Of a DNA stretch of 64,000 bases, positions 62,856 to 64,000 are shown piece after piece (the stretch's first letter is position 1; each line of letters begins with the position of its first letter). This DNA is from Croceivirga sp. (lineage in GTDB: Bacteria; Bacteroidota; Bacteroidia; Flavobacteriales; Flavobacteriaceae), in assembly GCA_028284935.1 (NCBI GenBank), contig JANQQQ010000033.1, positions 1 through 64,000 of the forward strand, in the 5' to 3' direction. Under the pieces are notes generated by a model. It was not told the DNA's origin. It saw only the letters and a list, made by a program, of their open reading frames with translations, and made no database searches. The translations under genes were made by a program, and so were the position numbers.

Positions 62856-64000
62856 TTGAAGCGATATTTTACGGTATTGGGGCTTTTGCTATTTACCATT
62901 GGGCAACTTCAAGGACAGTCCAATGTGCAGGACAGCTTGCTACTCAAATTCAATAGTACTGTCGAAGCCGATTCCATTCGTTTTGAAGCCGGTCAGGCCC
63001 TAGCCCGATTTAACATGCGTTTTGGTCCCGATAGCTCAAGGTCCACCGGGAATAAACTATTATCCTTTGCACAACATACTGGAAATAAAGCTTGGGAAGC
63101 CGATGCCATCAAATGGATTGGTATAACACACGCACAGCAAGGGCAATATGCGGAGGCGCGGGACTTTTTTTTGAGAAACTATGAATTGGTACAAGAGCTT
63201 GGTGATGACCGTGCCATAGCCATTATCCTGGGAAACATTGGTACCGTGTTTTATGAAATGGGCAACTATCCCCAAGCTCAGGACTACATTTTAAAATCAT
63301 TGAAGTTAGCGGAAAAAATCAATGATGGCCCTACCATTTCCCGTGCACTGAATAATTTGGGCAACGTCCATAATGACTTAAAGGATTTTGATACTTCTTT
63401 GAACTACTATCAGAAAAGTTTGAGCATCAAAGAGAAAATGGGACTCAAGGAAAGTTTGCCCCATGTACATAATAATATTGGCCTCATCCACTCCTATCAG
63501 CAAAAGCATGATTTGGCTATTGCCAGTTTTAATGAAAGTGTCCGAATAGCAATAGAAGTAAGTGACCCTATTTCCGAGGCTAGGGGGTATTCCAATTTGG
63601 GAGCGGAATACAGCAAAATAAAAAACTACGAAAAGGCTTTGGAACTGCACGATAAAGCCGTTGCCTTAAAGACAAAACTGAACGACCGGGATGGTTTGGC
63701 CTCTACCCTAGTCTATCGTGGTCGCACGTATTTACGAACCGGACAATGGGCCAATGCCCGGGAAGACTGTTTAAGGGGAAAAAACATATCTGAGACCACT
63801 GGGCACAGTCTGCTGTTACAAGAAGCATGTTCCTGTTTAAGTCAGGCCTATAAAAACCTAGGGAACTACAGCGCTTCTTTGGCCTATCATGAACGTTTTT
63901 CCCAACTTAAGGATACACTGTTCAATGCCGAACGCACCCAAGAGATCACCCGAGCCGAAATGAACTACGCCTTTGAAAAGAAACAATTGGCCGATAGCAT
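62856..64000 (+). CDS. TPR-repeat protein, cut by window end
   Basis: An open frame from TTG at 62856 runs to the window end without a stop (at least 381 residues). It starts with a signal-like segment (MKRYFTVLGLLLFTIGQLQGQS). At least six tetratricopeptide repeats follow, e.g. AIAIILGNIGTVFYEMGNYPQAQDYILKSLKLAEK and RALNNLGNVHNDLKDFDTSLNYYQKSLSI. The last part (ERTQEITRAEMNYAFEKKQLAD) is the linker that usually precedes a transmembrane helix and a histidine kinase or LuxR domain in Bacteroidota. The C-terminus is outside this window, so the output domain is not known. Confidence 0.75.
   Translation, partial: MKRYFTVLGLLLFTIGQLQGQSNVQDSLLLKFNSTVEADSIRFEAGQALARFNMRFGPDSSRSTGNKLLSFAQHTGNKAWEADAIKWIGITHAQQGQYAEARDFFLRNYELVQELGDDRAIAIILGNIGTVFYEMGNYPQAQDYILKSLKLAEKINDGPTISRALNNLGNVHNDLKDFDTSLNYYQKSLSIKEKMGLKESLPHVHNNIGLIHSYQQKHDLAIASFNESVRIAIEVSDPISEARGYSNLGAEYSKIKNYEKALELHDKAVALKTKLNDRDGLASTLVYRGRTYLRTGQWANAREDCLRGKNISETTGHSLLLQEACSCLSQAYKNLGNYSASLAYHERFSQLKDTLFNAERTQEITRAEMNYAFEKKQLADS

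Overview
The window looks like a chromosomal segment of a marine Flavobacteriaceae bacterium (phylum Bacteroidota). Allomuricauda/Muricauda-like is a guess. Evidence: a C-terminal type IX secretion (T9SS) sorting domain, TAnnTTTG-type -7 promoter boxes, weak ribosome binding sites, LytTR two-component signalling, DUF5117-type zinc proteases, a Porin_10-like porin and Bacteroidota-style lipoproteins. No rRNA, tRNA, CRISPR array or phage module was seen.

Layout. 0-18 kb is core and cell-envelope content: a porin, a giant T9SS-exported VPS10-like propeller with a partner lipoprotein, ribonuclease HII (apparently without an ATG/GTG/TTG start that preserves its active site), an OmpA-like protein, a TapB-like protein, lipB, a Pmp3/YqaE peptide, a membrane-bound LuxR-type regulator, a thioredoxin-like protein and lysS. 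18-23 kb is a LytTR response regulator / LytS-type kinase pair beside a lipoprotein and a MacB/FtsX-type permease. The last two each have upstream direct repeats with 21-bp spacing that could be LytTR sites. 23-37.5 kb holds an S9 peptidase, a DASS transporter, an LRR protein, two secreted proteins built from an unrecognised ~35-residue YLPxxFxPY repeat, a zinc protease, a pair of paralogous tiny membrane proteins, a Spy/DUF4890-like protein, a VOC protein, an MFS transporter, an ankyrin/PD40 protein and an SH3-like protein, with several clear terminators.

37.6-51.1 kb is the most interesting region and reads as a neutral-lipid (triacylglycerol/wax ester) synthesis, storage and turnover locus. 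It encodes a coiled-coil granule-type protein, a SARP/BTAD regulator, three phasin-like proteins that share a motif (two promoters carry GYAAC repeats with an 11-bp period), and then a tight seven-gene operon. The operon is TetR-like regulator, ABC1/UbiB kinase, WS/DGAT acyltransferase with a C-terminal SCP2-like domain, monoacylglycerol-lipase-like hydrolase, second alpha/beta hydrolase, a 1078-residue GPAT-HAD-AGPAT fusion, and gpsA. On paper this covers DHAP -> glycerol-3-phosphate -> lysophosphatidate -> phosphatidate -> (HAD?) diacylglycerol -> triacylglycerol, plus hydrolysis and packaging.

51.1-55.6 kb is mosaic. A GIY-YIG gene sits exactly between inverted copies of a TGTCATTTCGA...TGAGAAATCT repeat, and a gene-less 104-bp palindrome with the same termini lies 0.9 kb away. 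An AT-rich insert follows, with a membrane protein, a frameshifted NCS2/AzgA permease, a SPOR-domain protein and a truncated copy of a downstream NTF2-like gene. 55.6-64 kb has a cyanophycinase-like lipoprotein, the intact NTF2-like gene divergent from an HxlR regulator with twin operator-like palindromes, a reductase/HxlR divergent pair, a hairpin repeat, small lipoproteins, a GNAT, a clan GH-A-like lipoprotein, a quinone-oxidoreductase-like MDR enzyme and a TPR protein cut by the window end.
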